This document shows, piece by piece, positions 51,529 to 59,519 of a stretch of DNA of 64,000 bases; positions within the stretch are counted from its first letter, which is position 1; every line of letters starts with the position of its first letter. A program made the position numbers and the translations under genes. This DNA is from Sphingomonas faeni (GTDB lineage Bacteria > Pseudomonadota > Alphaproteobacteria > Sphingomonadales > Sphingomonadaceae). The stretch lies in assembly GCF_023195535.1 (NCBI RefSeq), contig NZ_JALPNF010000004.1, positions 1 to 64,000 of the forward strand. Reading direction: 5' to 3'. The notes beneath the pieces are model-generated. The model had not been told where the DNA came from. It did not search any database and worked only from the letters and a program-made list of their open reading frames with translations.

Positions 51529-52899
51529 ATGACTGAAGCGCTGTTGCAGAACGCCAGCCCGCATTGGTTGCCACGCCAGCCCAAGGGCGCGCTCGATCAT
51601 ATTCCCGGCGACGACGGCCTTCCGCTGTTCGGCAACACCTTCAAGATGCTCGCCGATCCGATCGGGTTTTCGCGCGGCATGGTGGCGCGGTTCGGGCCGG
51701 TCTATCGCAACACCGCGCTCGGCGGGACCGGCCTGATGCTGCTCGGCCCCGACGCGAACGAGCTGATCCTGTTCGACCGCGATAAGATCTTTTCGTCCGA
51801 ACAGGGCTGGGGACCGATCCTCAATTTGCTGTTCCCGCGCGGCCTGATGCTGATGGATTTCGACAAGCATCGCGCCGACCGCAAAGCCTTGTCGGTGGCG
51901 TTCAAGCCCGAGCCGATGCGGCATTATGCGGCGGAACTCGATGCAGGGATAGTGGCGGCTGTCGGGGCCTGGGGTAGCCAGACGCTACGATTCTACGACG
52001 CGGTCAAGAAACTCACGCTCGATCTCGCCGCGACCAGCTTCCTCGGCGTGCCGCTGGGTGCGGAGGCGGACCGGATCAACCAGGCGTTCGTCGACGAGGT
52101 GCAGGCTAGCGTCGCGCCGATCCGCCGTCCGCTGCCCGGCACGCAGATGCGTAAGGGCGTCAAGGCACGCGCCTATCTGATCGACTTCTTCGAGCGCGAG
52201 ATCCCCGCGCGACGCACCGGCAACGGCCAGGATTTCTTCTCGCAATTCTGCCGCGCGACCGATGACGACGGCGCGCCGCTGACCGCGCTGGCGATCGCCG
52301 ACCATATGAATTTCCTCATGATGGCGGCGCACGATACGATCACCTCGTCAGCGACCAGCTTGGTCATGCTGCTCGCGCGCAACCCGGACTGGCAGGAGCG
52401 GTTGCGCGAAGAAGTTGCCGCGCTCGACCCCGCCGTGCCGCTGACCGAGCAACTCGATCGCCTGATCCTCACCGAATATGCGTTCAAGGAATCGCTGCGG
52501 ATGATGCCACCCGTCCCGTCAATCCCGCGTCGAGCACTGAAGGCTTTCAGTTTCGGCGGGTATGACATTCCGGCGGGGACCAGCGTCGGCGTCGGCATCA
52601 CCTTTACGCATCACATGGCCGAATATTGGCCCGATCCCGAGCGGTTCGATCCGCTCCGTTTCACGCCCGAAGCATCGAAGGGCCGCCACCGGTTCGCGTG
52701 GGTGCCGTTCGGCGGCGGCGCGCACATGTGCATCGGGCTGCATTTCGCGACGATGCAGATGCGGCTGCTGATAGCGCACCTGCTCACGCGCTACCGGATC
52801 GAGGCGGCGGCGGGCAGCGGCGATGCGTGGCAGGTCTTCCCGATCCCGCGCCCGAAGGACGGTTTGCCGGTGACGTTCGTACCGCTTGCCTCCACGTAA
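51529..52899 (+). CDS. Cytochrome P450
   Basis: A 456-residue soluble P450. Landmarks: GLPLFGNTFKMLADPIGFSR near the N-terminus, I-helix oxygen site MAAHDTITSSATSL, ExxR in EYAFKESLRMMPPVPSIPR, the PERFDPLRF region and the haem-ligand loop WVPFGGGAHMCIGLHFA with its Cys. The sterol-demethylase-like FGGGAHMCIG and H-rich GITFTHHMAEYW resemble CYP51/CYP120-type folds, so a terpenoid, steroid or fatty substrate is likely. Start: ATG 51529 (GGGGAT upstream); in-frame ATGs at 51508 and 51478 are alternatives. Redox partners are not encoded nearby. Confidence 0.92.
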   Translation: MTEALLQNASPHWLPRQPKGALDHIPGDDGLPLFGNTFKMLADPIGFSRGMVARFGPVYRNTALGGTGLMLLGPDANELILFDRDKIFSSEQGWGPILNLLFPRGLMLMDFDKHRADRKALSVAFKPEPMRHYAAELDAGIVAAVGAWGSQTLRFYDAVKKLTLDLAATSFLGVPLGAEADRINQAFVDEVQASVAPIRRPLPGTQMRKGVKARAYLIDFFEREIPARRTGNGQDFFSQFCRATDDDGAPLTALAIADHMNFLMMAAHDTITSSATSLVMLLARNPDWQERLREEVAALDPAVPLTEQLDRLILTEYAFKESLRMMPPVPSIPRRALKAFSFGGYDIPAGTSVGVGITFTHHMAEYWPDPERFDPLRFTPEASKGRHRFAWVPFGGGAHMCIGLHFATMQMRLLIAHLLTRYRIEAAAGSGDAWQVFPIPRPKDGLPVTFVPLAST

Positions 52900-52941
52900 T
52901 AATGTGTCATCGTAACGCGGTTCATTCGAAGGAGCCGCCCG

Positions 52942-55023
52942 TTGCGCTTGACCCTAGCTATACTCCTGCTCGCGGCGACGCCGGCCTCTGCCCAGCAACA
53001 GCCGGCCGCGCCGACACCCGCGCCGATGACCGATGGCCCGACGCGCAGCTTCACCGGGAGCGACCTGTTCGGCCTGACGATCGCCGCCGATCCGCAGATC
53101 AGCCCGGACGGCAAGACGATCGTCTATGTCCGCCGCACCGGCGACGTGATGACCGACAGGATGCAATCGTCGCTCTGGCTGATCGACGTCGCGAGTGGTC
53201 GCCAGACCCCGTTCGCGACCGACGGCAGCAGCCCGCGCTGGTCGCCGGACGGGGCAAGGATCGCCTATGCCGCGCGCGACGGCGAAGGATCGCAGCTGTT
53301 CGTCCGCTGGATCGGCGGTGCGCAGAGCGCGCGCGTGACGAGCTTCCCCGGCGATCCGCAGGCGCTCGCCTGGTCGCCGGACGGGACGAAGCTCGCCTAT
53401 ATCGCGACGGTAGCGGGCGAGGGGACCAAGCTCGGCACGCAGCCGCCCAAGCCCGAGGGCGCGAAATGGGCCGAGCCGCTGACGATCATCGACCGGGTCA
53501 ACTACCGCAACGACGGGCCGGGCTATGTGAAGCCGGGCTACGACCATCTGTTCGTAGTGGGCGCGGACGGCGGCGCGGCTCGGCAGCTTACCTACGGCAA
53601 GTTCGACGATGGCGGCCCGCTTTCATGGACGCCCGACGGCCGCAGCATCGTGTTCGCGGCGATCCGTGGGCCCGCCGCCGATCGGCAGGTGATGAACTCC
53701 GACGTGATCGCGGTCGATGCCACCAGCGGCACGCTGCGGACGCTGACGACGCGTGACGGTCCCGATGCGCAGCCGCGCGTGTCGCCAGATGGCTCGAAGA
53801 TCGCGTGGCTCGGCTTCGACGACAAGCGCCGCAGCTATGAGAACACGCAACTCTATGTCGGCGACCGCGATGCCGCCTCGCCCCGCTCGCTGACCGCCAC
53901 ACTCGACCGCGGAATCGAGGACGCGGTGTGGTCCGCCGATGGCCGTAGCCTGTATGCGAGCTATGACGACCACGGCCAGCGCCGCGTCGCGCGCATTGGC
54001 GTCGACGGTCGCGTCACGCCGCTGATCGACAATGTCGCGGGCGGCGGGCTCGACCGGCCCTATACCGGCGGCGAGTTCTCCGTCTCGAAGGGCGGGACGA
54101 TCGCCTATACCGGCGGCGATGCGAGCGCGCCTGCCGACGTCTGGGTGCTGGCCGGCGGTAAGCCGCGGCGGCTGACGACGCTCAACGCCGTGCTGACCGG
54201 ATCGAAGGCGCTCGCGCAGGTCCGGAAGATCGCGGTGACCGCGCCCGATGGTCGCCCGATCGACGCATGGCTCGCCACCCCGCCGGGCCGTGTCGCAGGG
54301 CAGCGCGTGCCGCTGATCCTCGAGATCCACGGCGGTCCGAACGCCGCTTACGGCCCCGGTTTCGCGACCGACATGCAGCTCTACGCCGCGGCTGGCTATG
54401 CGGTGCTGTGGACCAACCCGCGCGGTTCGACCTCCTACGGGGCCGAGTTCGCGAACCTGATCGACAAGACCTATCCGGCGGCCGATTACGACGACCTGAT
54501 CGCCTCGGTCGACGCGGCGATCGCGGAGGGCACGGCCGATCCCGACAATCTGTTCGTGACCGGCGGATCGGGCGGCGGGCTGTTGACCGCGTGGATCGTC
54601 GGCAAGACCGACCGGTTCAAGGCCGCCGCGACGCAGAAGCCGGTGATCAACTGGATCAGCGAGGCGCTGACGATGGACAACACGCTGTTCACCTCGCGCT
54701 ACTGGTTCACCAAGCTGCCGTGGGAGGATCCGATGAGCTATTGGAACCGCTCGCCCCTGAGCATCGTCGGCAACGTCAAGACACCGACATTGGTCGTGGT
54801 CGGGGGCGACGACTACCGAACGCCGGTCAGCGAATCCGAGCAATATTATGCGGCGCTCCAGATCCGCGGCGTCCCTACAGCGCTGGTGAAGGTGCCGGGC
54901 GCGAGCCACGGTGGCCTCGCCGCCCGCCCGTCACAATCCGCGGCCAAGGCATCGGCGATCATTGCCTGGTTCGATCGATATCGGAAGCCGGCAGCAGCAA
55001 CGGCGCAGGGAGCAGCACAATGA
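52942..55023 (+). CDS. Secreted S9 family peptidase (DPP-IV/acylaminoacyl peptidase type)
   Basis: A 693-residue exported serine peptidase. Signal peptide MRLTLAILLLAATPASA; N-terminal propeller with WD/TolB-like blades (ISPDGKTIVYVRR, SPRWSPDGARIAYAAR, LAWSPDGTKLAYIA); C-terminal alpha/beta hydrolase with LILEIHGGPNAAYGPGF (oxyanion), nucleophile Ser in VTGGSGGGLLTAWI, Asp in VVVGGDDYRTPV and His in PGASHGG. It cleaves short peptides. Start: TTG 52942 with AAGGAG eight bases upstream. Overlaps the next S9 gene as ATGA, so two related peptidases are made from one transcript. Confidence 0.92.
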   Translation: MRLTLAILLLAATPASAQQQPAAPTPAPMTDGPTRSFTGSDLFGLTIAADPQISPDGKTIVYVRRTGDVMTDRMQSSLWLIDVASGRQTPFATDGSSPRWSPDGARIAYAARDGEGSQLFVRWIGGAQSARVTSFPGDPQALAWSPDGTKLAYIATVAGEGTKLGTQPPKPEGAKWAEPLTIIDRVNYRNDGPGYVKPGYDHLFVVGADGGAARQLTYGKFDDGGPLSWTPDGRSIVFAAIRGPAADRQVMNSDVIAVDATSGTLRTLTTRDGPDAQPRVSPDGSKIAWLGFDDKRRSYENTQLYVGDRDAASPRSLTATLDRGIEDAVWSADGRSLYASYDDHGQRRVARIGVDGRVTPLIDNVAGGGLDRPYTGGEFSVSKGGTIAYTGGDASAPADVWVLAGGKPRRLTTLNAVLTGSKALAQVRKIAVTAPDGRPIDAWLATPPGRVAGQRVPLILEIHGGPNAAYGPGFATDMQLYAAAGYAVLWTNPRGSTSYGAEFANLIDKTYPAADYDDLIASVDAAIAEGTADPDNLFVTGGSGGGLLTAWIVGKTDRFKAAATQKPVINWISEALTMDNTLFTSRYWFTKLPWEDPMSYWNRSPLSIVGNVKTPTLVVVGGDDYRTPVSESEQYYAALQIRGVPTALVKVPGASHGGLAARPSQSAAKASAIIAWFDRYRKPAAATAQGAAQ

Positions 55024-57128
55024 CGATACGGTACATGATGCTTGCCGGCGTGGCGCTGGTCTCGACCGCGGCGGTCGCGCAGGTCCAGCCTCCGCGCGTT
55101 GCGAAGAAGCCGTTCCAGGTGACGTCGCCCAACGGCGCGCGTGAGGACGATTATTACTGGCTGCGCGACGACACGCGGAAGAACCCCGAGATGCTCGCCT
55201 ATCTCGCCGCGGAGAACGCCTATGCCGATGCGCAACTCGCGTCGCTGAAGCCGCTTCAGGCCAAGCTGTATGAAGAGACCGTTTCGCATATCAAGCAGGA
55301 CGACAGTTCGGTGCCGTATGCGAAGAACGGCTATTATTACGGTTCGCGGTTCCAGACCGGCGCGGATTACCCGATCCTCGAGCGCCGCAAGGGAAGCCGC
55401 ACCACGCCCGCCGAAACGCTGTTCGACGAGCCGGCGATGGCGAAGGGCCACAGCTTCTTCGCGCTGAGCGACTGGGCGGTAAGCCCCGACAACGCCCGCG
55501 TCGCCTGGGCCGAGGACACCGTCGGGCGACGGCAATATGTGCTCAAGGTGAAGGACCTTACGACCGGCGCGACGATCGCCGACACGCTCTCGAACATCGA
55601 GCCGAACGTCGTCTGGGCGGACGACAACAAGACGTTGCTGTACGTCGAGAAGGACCCGGTCACGCTCCGCGGCTACCGCGTGAAGGCACACGTCCTCGGC
55701 ACGCCCGTCGCCAGCGACCGGTTGCTGTACGAAGAAAAGGACGACACCTATTCGATGGAGGTCTCGCGCACGTCCGACGACAAGTTCGTCTGCATTGGCG
55801 TCGGCAGCACGGTCAGCGACGAGCAACGCTGCGCACCGGCCGCTGCACCGACGAATTTCACGATCGTCGCACCGCGGGCACGCGAGTTTCGCTATAGCGC
55901 GGATCATATCGGTAATCGCTGGATCGTCCGCACCAACAAGGACGCGAAGAACTACAAGCTCGTCACCGTTGCCGACGCCGATCTGGCCAAGGGCACGGCG
56001 GCTTGGCGCGACCTCACGCCCGCCAGTGACACCGTCTTCATCGAGGGGTTCAAGCCGTTCGACGGGTTCGTCGCGATCGACCAGCGCGAGGGCGGCAACC
56101 GGATGATCCGGGTGCTGAGCGATGCGGGCAAGTCGACAGCGGTGACCGCCGACGAACCTGCCTATCGGATGTCGCTGGACGTCAATGAGGAGACGGCGAC
56201 GCCTTGGGTTCGCTACACCTATGGATCGCTCGTCACGCCGACGACGACCTACGAGGTCAACGCGAAGACCGGCGAGCGGCGCGTGCTGAAGGTCGCGCCG
56301 GTGCCGGGCTACGACCCCGCAAAATACGTCACCGAACGCGTCTGGGCACCCGCGCGAGACGGCACGCGGATTCCCGTGTCGCTGGTCTACGCCAAGGGCA
56401 CCAAGCGCGACGGCACCGCGCCGCTCTTCCAATACGCCTATGGCAGCTATGGGATATCGAGCGACCCCGCCGTCGACCCGGGCCGGATCGGCCTGCTCGA
56501 CCGCGGCGTCGTCTACGCGATCGCGCATATCCGCGGCGGGCAGGAGATGGGCCGCGGCTGGTATGACGACGGGCATCTGCTCAACAAGAAGAACAGCTTC
56601 ACCGACTTCATCGACGTCACCCGCTATCTCGTCGCGCAGAAATACGCCGCCAAGGACCGCGTCGCGGCGATGGGCGGCAGCGCGGGCGGGCTGCTGATGG
56701 GCGGCGTCGCGAACATGGCGCCGACGGATTACAAGCTGATCATCGCGCAGGTGCCGTTCGTCGATGTCGTCACGACGATGCTCGACGCGTCCATCCCGCT
56801 GACGACGTTCGAATATGACGAATGGGGCAACCCCGCGCAGAAGGCGTCGTACGATTACATGCTGAGCTATTCGCCGTACGACAACGTCAAGGCGAAGGCG
56901 TATCCGGCGCTGTATGTCGGCACCGGGCTATGGGACAGCCAGGTCCAATATTACGAGCCGACCAAATGGGTCGCCAAGCTCCGCGAACTGAAGACCGACA
57001 CGAACCCGCTGCTGTTCCGGGTGAACATGGAGGCGGGGCATGGCGGCAAGTCCGGCCGGTTCGAGCGCTATCGCCAGAATTCCGAGTGGCAGGCGTTCAT
57101 GCTGCAACAACTTGGGCTGGCTAAATAA
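55020..57128 (+). CDS. ptrB: Oligopeptidase B / prolyl oligopeptidase family (S9A), exported
   Basis: A 702-residue S9A peptidase. Signal peptide MTIRYMMLAGVALVSTAAVA; propeller beginning REDDYYWLRDDTRKNPEMLA, the classical S9A opening; catalytic domain with YAYGSYGISSDPAVDPGRIG, AHIRGGQEMGRGWYDDGH, nucleophile Ser in AAMGGSAGGLLMG and His in NMEAGHGGKSGRF. The EYDEWGNP motif is typical of oligopeptidase B (cleavage after Arg/Lys). Start ATG 55020 overlaps the preceding stop. Export is unusual for oligopeptidase B but common among sphingomonad and xanthomonad homologues. Confidence 0.92.
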   Translation: MTIRYMMLAGVALVSTAAVAQVQPPRVAKKPFQVTSPNGAREDDYYWLRDDTRKNPEMLAYLAAENAYADAQLASLKPLQAKLYEETVSHIKQDDSSVPYAKNGYYYGSRFQTGADYPILERRKGSRTTPAETLFDEPAMAKGHSFFALSDWAVSPDNARVAWAEDTVGRRQYVLKVKDLTTGATIADTLSNIEPNVVWADDNKTLLYVEKDPVTLRGYRVKAHVLGTPVASDRLLYEEKDDTYSMEVSRTSDDKFVCIGVGSTVSDEQRCAPAAAPTNFTIVAPRAREFRYSADHIGNRWIVRTNKDAKNYKLVTVADADLAKGTAAWRDLTPASDTVFIEGFKPFDGFVAIDQREGGNRMIRVLSDAGKSTAVTADEPAYRMSLDVNEETATPWVRYTYGSLVTPTTTYEVNAKTGERRVLKVAPVPGYDPAKYVTERVWAPARDGTRIPVSLVYAKGTKRDGTAPLFQYAYGSYGISSDPAVDPGRIGLLDRGVVYAIAHIRGGQEMGRGWYDDGHLLNKKNSFTDFIDVTRYLVAQKYAAKDRVAAMGGSAGGLLMGGVANMAPTDYKLIIAQVPFVDVVTTMLDASIPLTTFEYDEWGNPAQKASYDYMLSYSPYDNVKAKAYPALYVGTGLWDSQVQYYEPTKWVAKLRELKTDTNPLLFRVNMEAGHGGKSGRFERYRQNSEWQAFMLQQLGLAK

Positions 57129-57176
57129 CGAACCGGCACTCCGAGCGGTGCCGGATCTAAACGAGAAGGTACGCGG

Positions 57177-57491
57177 ATGCTGGTTCGGATTTTCATGGGC
57201 GCGAGCTGGGCTGCGGCAGATCGGCAGGAGGATTACGCGTTCGATGCGCTGCCGGCGGTCGGTCACAAGATCGCAATCGCGTATGACGATGGTTGGGAGG
57301 TGGCGACGGTGCGCGATGTCGTCCACCGGCTGACCGATCCGGAGACGGCGGCGGATATCGCGATATTGGTGTCGGTGCCGGTCGCGAGCGGGAATGTGGC
57401 GGATGCGTTGCCGCTGGCCGGGCTGGATGGCGTTTCCGCGAAGACGCCGGGTGTGTCGGTGCCGAAGACGGCGAGCCCTTGGGGGTCGTAA
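57177..57491 (+). CDS. Small hypothetical protein (104 aa)
   Basis: A 104-residue protein without recognised family. Segments: VRIFMGASWAAADRQEDYAF, GHKIAIAYDDGWEVATVRDV and VADALPLAGLDGVSAKTPG; no membrane span or signal. Start ATG 57177 with GAGAAGG upstream. 48 bases after ptrB on the same strand, so possibly the last gene of that transcript. The nested repeat element begins 22 bases after its stop. Confidence 0.55.
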   Translation: MLVRIFMGASWAAADRQEDYAFDALPAVGHKIAIAYDDGWEVATVRDVVHRLTDPETAADIAILVSVPVASGNVADALPLAGLDGVSAKTPGVSVPKTASPWGS

Positions 57492-57513
57492 TAGGATCCG
57501 CCGCCCGGTCCTA

Positions 57514-57637
57514 ATCCTCCCCCGCAAGGGGGAGGTGGCACCGAAGGTGACGGAGGGGGAGGATACGGGCCAGACGTTTCGCCTGCCTCCCCCTCCGTCT
57601 GGCAAGTGCCAGCCACCTCCCCCTTGCGGGGGAGGAT
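57514..57637. repeat. 124-bp nested inverted-repeat element, copy 2
   Basis: Outer 26-bp arms ATCCTCCCCCGCAAGGGGGA... (57514-57539) and exact inverse (57612-57637); inner GACGGAGGGGGAGGAT and CCTCCCCCTCCGTC arms as in copy 1. The two copies agree over most of their length, including the GTGGCACCG-AGGTGACGGAGG segment (one base variable). It ends seven bases from the aldo/keto reductase stop codon, between convergent genes. Confidence 0.88.
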
Positions 57638-57644
57638 CGTGGGG

Positions 57645-58592
57645 TCAGGCGCCGGCTTCGGTGAGGGCGTCGAGCTGGTCCTTGGTCAGGTCCAGCGTCA
57701 TCGCTGGCAGCAGGTCCTCGATCTGTTTCATGCTCGTGGCGCTGGCGATCGGTGCCGTCACGCCGGGCTGCGCGATCAGCCAGGCGAGTGCGACCTGCGC
57801 GTGGGTGGCCCCGGTGGCTTCGACGACCGCGTCCATCGCGTCGAGCACGGCCTTGCCCTTGCCCTCGAGCAGTTCGCCCATGCGGCCGCCGCGGACGCTC
57901 TGGCCGAGATCGTCCTTGGTGCGATATTTGCCGGTCAGGAAGCCCGAGGCGAGGCCGTAATAGGGCAGCACGCCGATATTCTCGGTGACGCAGTAATCCT
58001 GCAATTCGCCTTCGAACTTGGTCCTGCTGACGAGGTTATATTCGGGCTGAAGCACATGATAGCGCGGCAGGTCCGACGTTTTCGCGGCCTCGACCGCGGA
58101 CTTGAGGCGGGCGGCGTGGAAGTTCGATGCGCCGATCACGCGGACTTTCCCCGCATCGACCAGCTTACCGAACGCTTCGAGGACGGCGTCCTGCGTCTGC
58201 GAGTCGTCGTCCTGGTGTGCGTAATACAGATCGATGCGATCGGTGCCGAGACGCTTGAGCGAGGCTTCGGCGGCCGCGGCGATGCGCGCGGGGGCTAGCT
58301 TCTCGCCGCCTTCGCCGGGGAGCATGCCGACCTTGGTCGCGATCAGCACGTCGTTGCGCTTGCCGCTGGCCTTCAGCCATTCGCCGATCATCGACTCGGA
58401 TTCGCCGCCCTTGTGGCCGTCGACCCACGCCGAATACACGTCTGCAGTGTCGATCATCGTGCCGCCACCGGCGACGAACGCGTCGAGCACGGCGAAGCTG
58501 GCGGCGCGGTCGGCGGTCCAGCCGAACACGTTGCCGCCGAGGACGAGGGGGGCGATCTTCAGATCGGTCGAGCCGAGGCGGCGAAGGGTCAT
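57645..58592 (-). CDS. Aldo/keto reductase
   Basis: A 315-residue NADPH-dependent oxidoreductase of TIM-barrel fold. Catalytic tetrad visible: Asp and Tyr in MIDTADVYSAW, Lys in LIATKVGM, His in LYYAHQDD. Further: KVRVIGASNFHAARL, QPEYNLVSR and the cofactor-binding IASATSMKQIEDLL. It belongs to the AKR11/AKR12-type (YajO/GSP69-like) bacterial reductases; substrate unknown. Start ATG 58592 overlaps the lipoprotein stop as ATGA, so the two are translationally coupled. Nested repeat element lies right after its stop. Confidence 0.92.
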   Translation of the reverse strand: MTLRRLGSTDLKIAPLVLGGNVFGWTADRAASFAVLDAFVAGGGTMIDTADVYSAWVDGHKGGESESMIGEWLKASGKRNDVLIATKVGMLPGEGGEKLAPARIAAAAEASLKRLGTDRIDLYYAHQDDDSQTQDAVLEAFGKLVDAGKVRVIGASNFHAARLKSAVEAAKTSDLPRYHVLQPEYNLVSRTKFEGELQDYCVTENIGVLPYYGLASGFLTGKYRTKDDLGQSVRGGRMGELLEGKGKAVLDAMDAVVEATGATHAQVALAWLIAQPGVTAPIASATSMKQIEDLLPAMTLDLTKDQLDALTEAGA

Positions 58593-58843
58593 CGAGTCTG
58601 ATCGCTTTGATTCGAGGGTAGTTCGGGATTTGAGGGTAGTTCGGGATTCGAGAGTAGTTCGGGATTCGAGGGTAGCTCTGTATCGCCAGGAGCGGCAGCG
58701 ATCGCGTTCAGGTCGACGCTGTTAGCATCGAGCATCGCGGCGGCTTCGTTCAACTGGTGCGCTTCGTCGGCGGTGACGGCGCCGGGTTCGCTGGCCGGTG
58801 AGCAGGCCGCGAGGGTGGAAACAGCAAACAGCGCCCCCACCAT
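58589..58843 (-). CDS. Small lipoprotein with C-terminal tandem hexapeptide repeat
   Basis: An 84-residue putative lipoprotein. Signal peptide MVGALFAVSTLAAC with lipobox LAAC; then EPGAVTADEAHQLNEAAAML. The C-terminus consists of four imperfect ELPSNP hexapeptides encoded by an 18-bp tandem repeat (58609-58680). No family recognised. Start: ATG 58843, seven bases from a REPIN-like repeat and with no clear ribosome binding site. Its TGA overlaps the aldo/keto reductase ATG. Repeat number may vary between strains, changing the tail length without shifting frame. Confidence 0.65.
   Translation of the reverse strand: MVGALFAVSTLAACSPASEPGAVTADEAHQLNEAAAMLDANSVDLNAIAAAPGDTELPSNPELLSNPELPSNPELPSNQSDQTR
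58609..58680. repeat. 18-bp tandem repeat, four copies, inside lipoprotein gene
   Basis: Plus-strand unit GATTCGAGGGTAGTTCGG repeated at 58609, 58627, 58645 and 58663, with one or two changes per copy (the last ends GCTCTG). The period is a multiple of three, so copy-number change keeps the reading frame. Confidence 0.92.
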
Positions 58844-58849
58844 CACACC

Positions 58850-58930
58850 GTCATGCCAGCGAAAGCTGGTATCTCTCCGTGTAGGTCGTCGTGAGCCTAA
58901 CCGGGAGGTCCCAGCGTCCGCTGGGATGAC
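58850..58930. repeat. REPIN-like doublet, diverged copy
   Basis: GTCATGCCAGCGAAAGCTGG (58850-58869) and CCAGCGTCCGCTGGGATGAC (58911-58930), 17 of 20 positions complementary, 41 bp apart. The left arm keeps the GAAA loop. It forms the entire leader of the lipoprotein gene that starts at 58843. Confidence 0.75.
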
Positions 58931-58957
58931 GGGGAGGTGGGGGCGCCTTGGCAAGGC

Positions 58958-59329
58958 TTAGTCCTTGATTGCGTTGCCGGCGCGGGTCAGCGCGTTGCCG
59001 GTGGCGTCGGCGGCGCGGTCGGCACCGTTGCTGATCGAGGCGCCTGCGCGGTCGGCACCGGCTTCGATGCGGTCACCCGCGCGGTCGGCCTTGACGTCGA
59101 GATTGTCGGTGGCGTTGTCGAGCTTCGCACCGGCGTTGTCGAGCGAGCGCTCGGCCGAACCGAGGGCGCGGTCGCTGGCAGCGCTGACGTCGTCGACGGC
59201 GTTGGCCGTGGTCGCGCTGGCGTCGGCGGCGATCGCGTTGGCGGCCTGTGCGGTCTGGTCCTGCGCGTTGTTGCTGCAGGCGGCGAGACCGGCGGTGAGC
59301 GCCAGGGCGGGGATCAGGAACTTCTTCAT
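58958..59329 (-). CDS. Small alanine-rich lipoprotein with amphipathic repeats
   Basis: A 123-residue putative lipoprotein: MKKFLIPALALTAGLAAC with lipobox LAAC. The mature part is helical, Ala/Asp/Asn-rich, with a quasi 11-residue periodicity (DNAGAKLDNAT, DNLDVKADRAG, DRIEAGADRAG, ASISNGADRAA), like the apolipoprotein/YtxH-type amphipathic helices. It probably lies on the envelope surface of a membrane; function unknown. Start ATG 59329 with GGGAG upstream. Transcribed on its own from the 190-bp region it shares with the methionine operon. Confidence 0.75.
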   Translation of the reverse strand: MKKFLIPALALTAGLAACSNNAQDQTAQAANAIAADASATTANAVDDVSAASDRALGSAERSLDNAGAKLDNATDNLDVKADRAGDRIEAGADRAGASISNGADRAADATGNALTRAGNAIKD

Positions 59330-59483
59330 ACTATCTACTCCCGTAAATTGGCTTCGGCCCGGACGGGCATCGCCTTGTGGACCAGCAAACGTCTGGCCCA
59401 TAGCGCAATCGAACGCCGGTCGAGCGTTTCCGATCCGTCACGATCGCACACGATGCGATAAGTCGCAGACGCTTACGCCCGCG

Positions 59484-59513
59484 TTGACCTCATATAAAGA
59501 AATCTTTATATGA
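59484..59513 (+). promoter_or_regulatory. Methionine-cycle promoter with palindromic operator
   Basis: TTGACC (59484-59489), exactly 17 bases, TATATG (59507-59512). The palindrome TCATATAAAG-AAAT-CTTTATATGA (59490-59513; 10-bp arms, perfect) fills the spacer and -10. A bound ArsR-type regulator would block polymerase. It lies seven bases before the regulator gene, so autoregulation is implied. ATAAAG-type palindromes have been described for SahR-like regulators of the methionine cycle; the exact consensus should be compared. Confidence 0.75.
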
Positions 59514-59519
59514 CCTGTC

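Noticed and set aside
54846..56576. A 576-codon minus-strand frame opposite the ptrB gene
   Set aside because: Antisense shadow of a well-supported S9A peptidase with signal peptide and full catalytic motifs.
58609..58680. Short regular repeats that might suggest a CRISPR array
   Set aside because: The units are contiguous without spacers, 18 bp long and in frame inside a lipoprotein gene; no cas gene is present.
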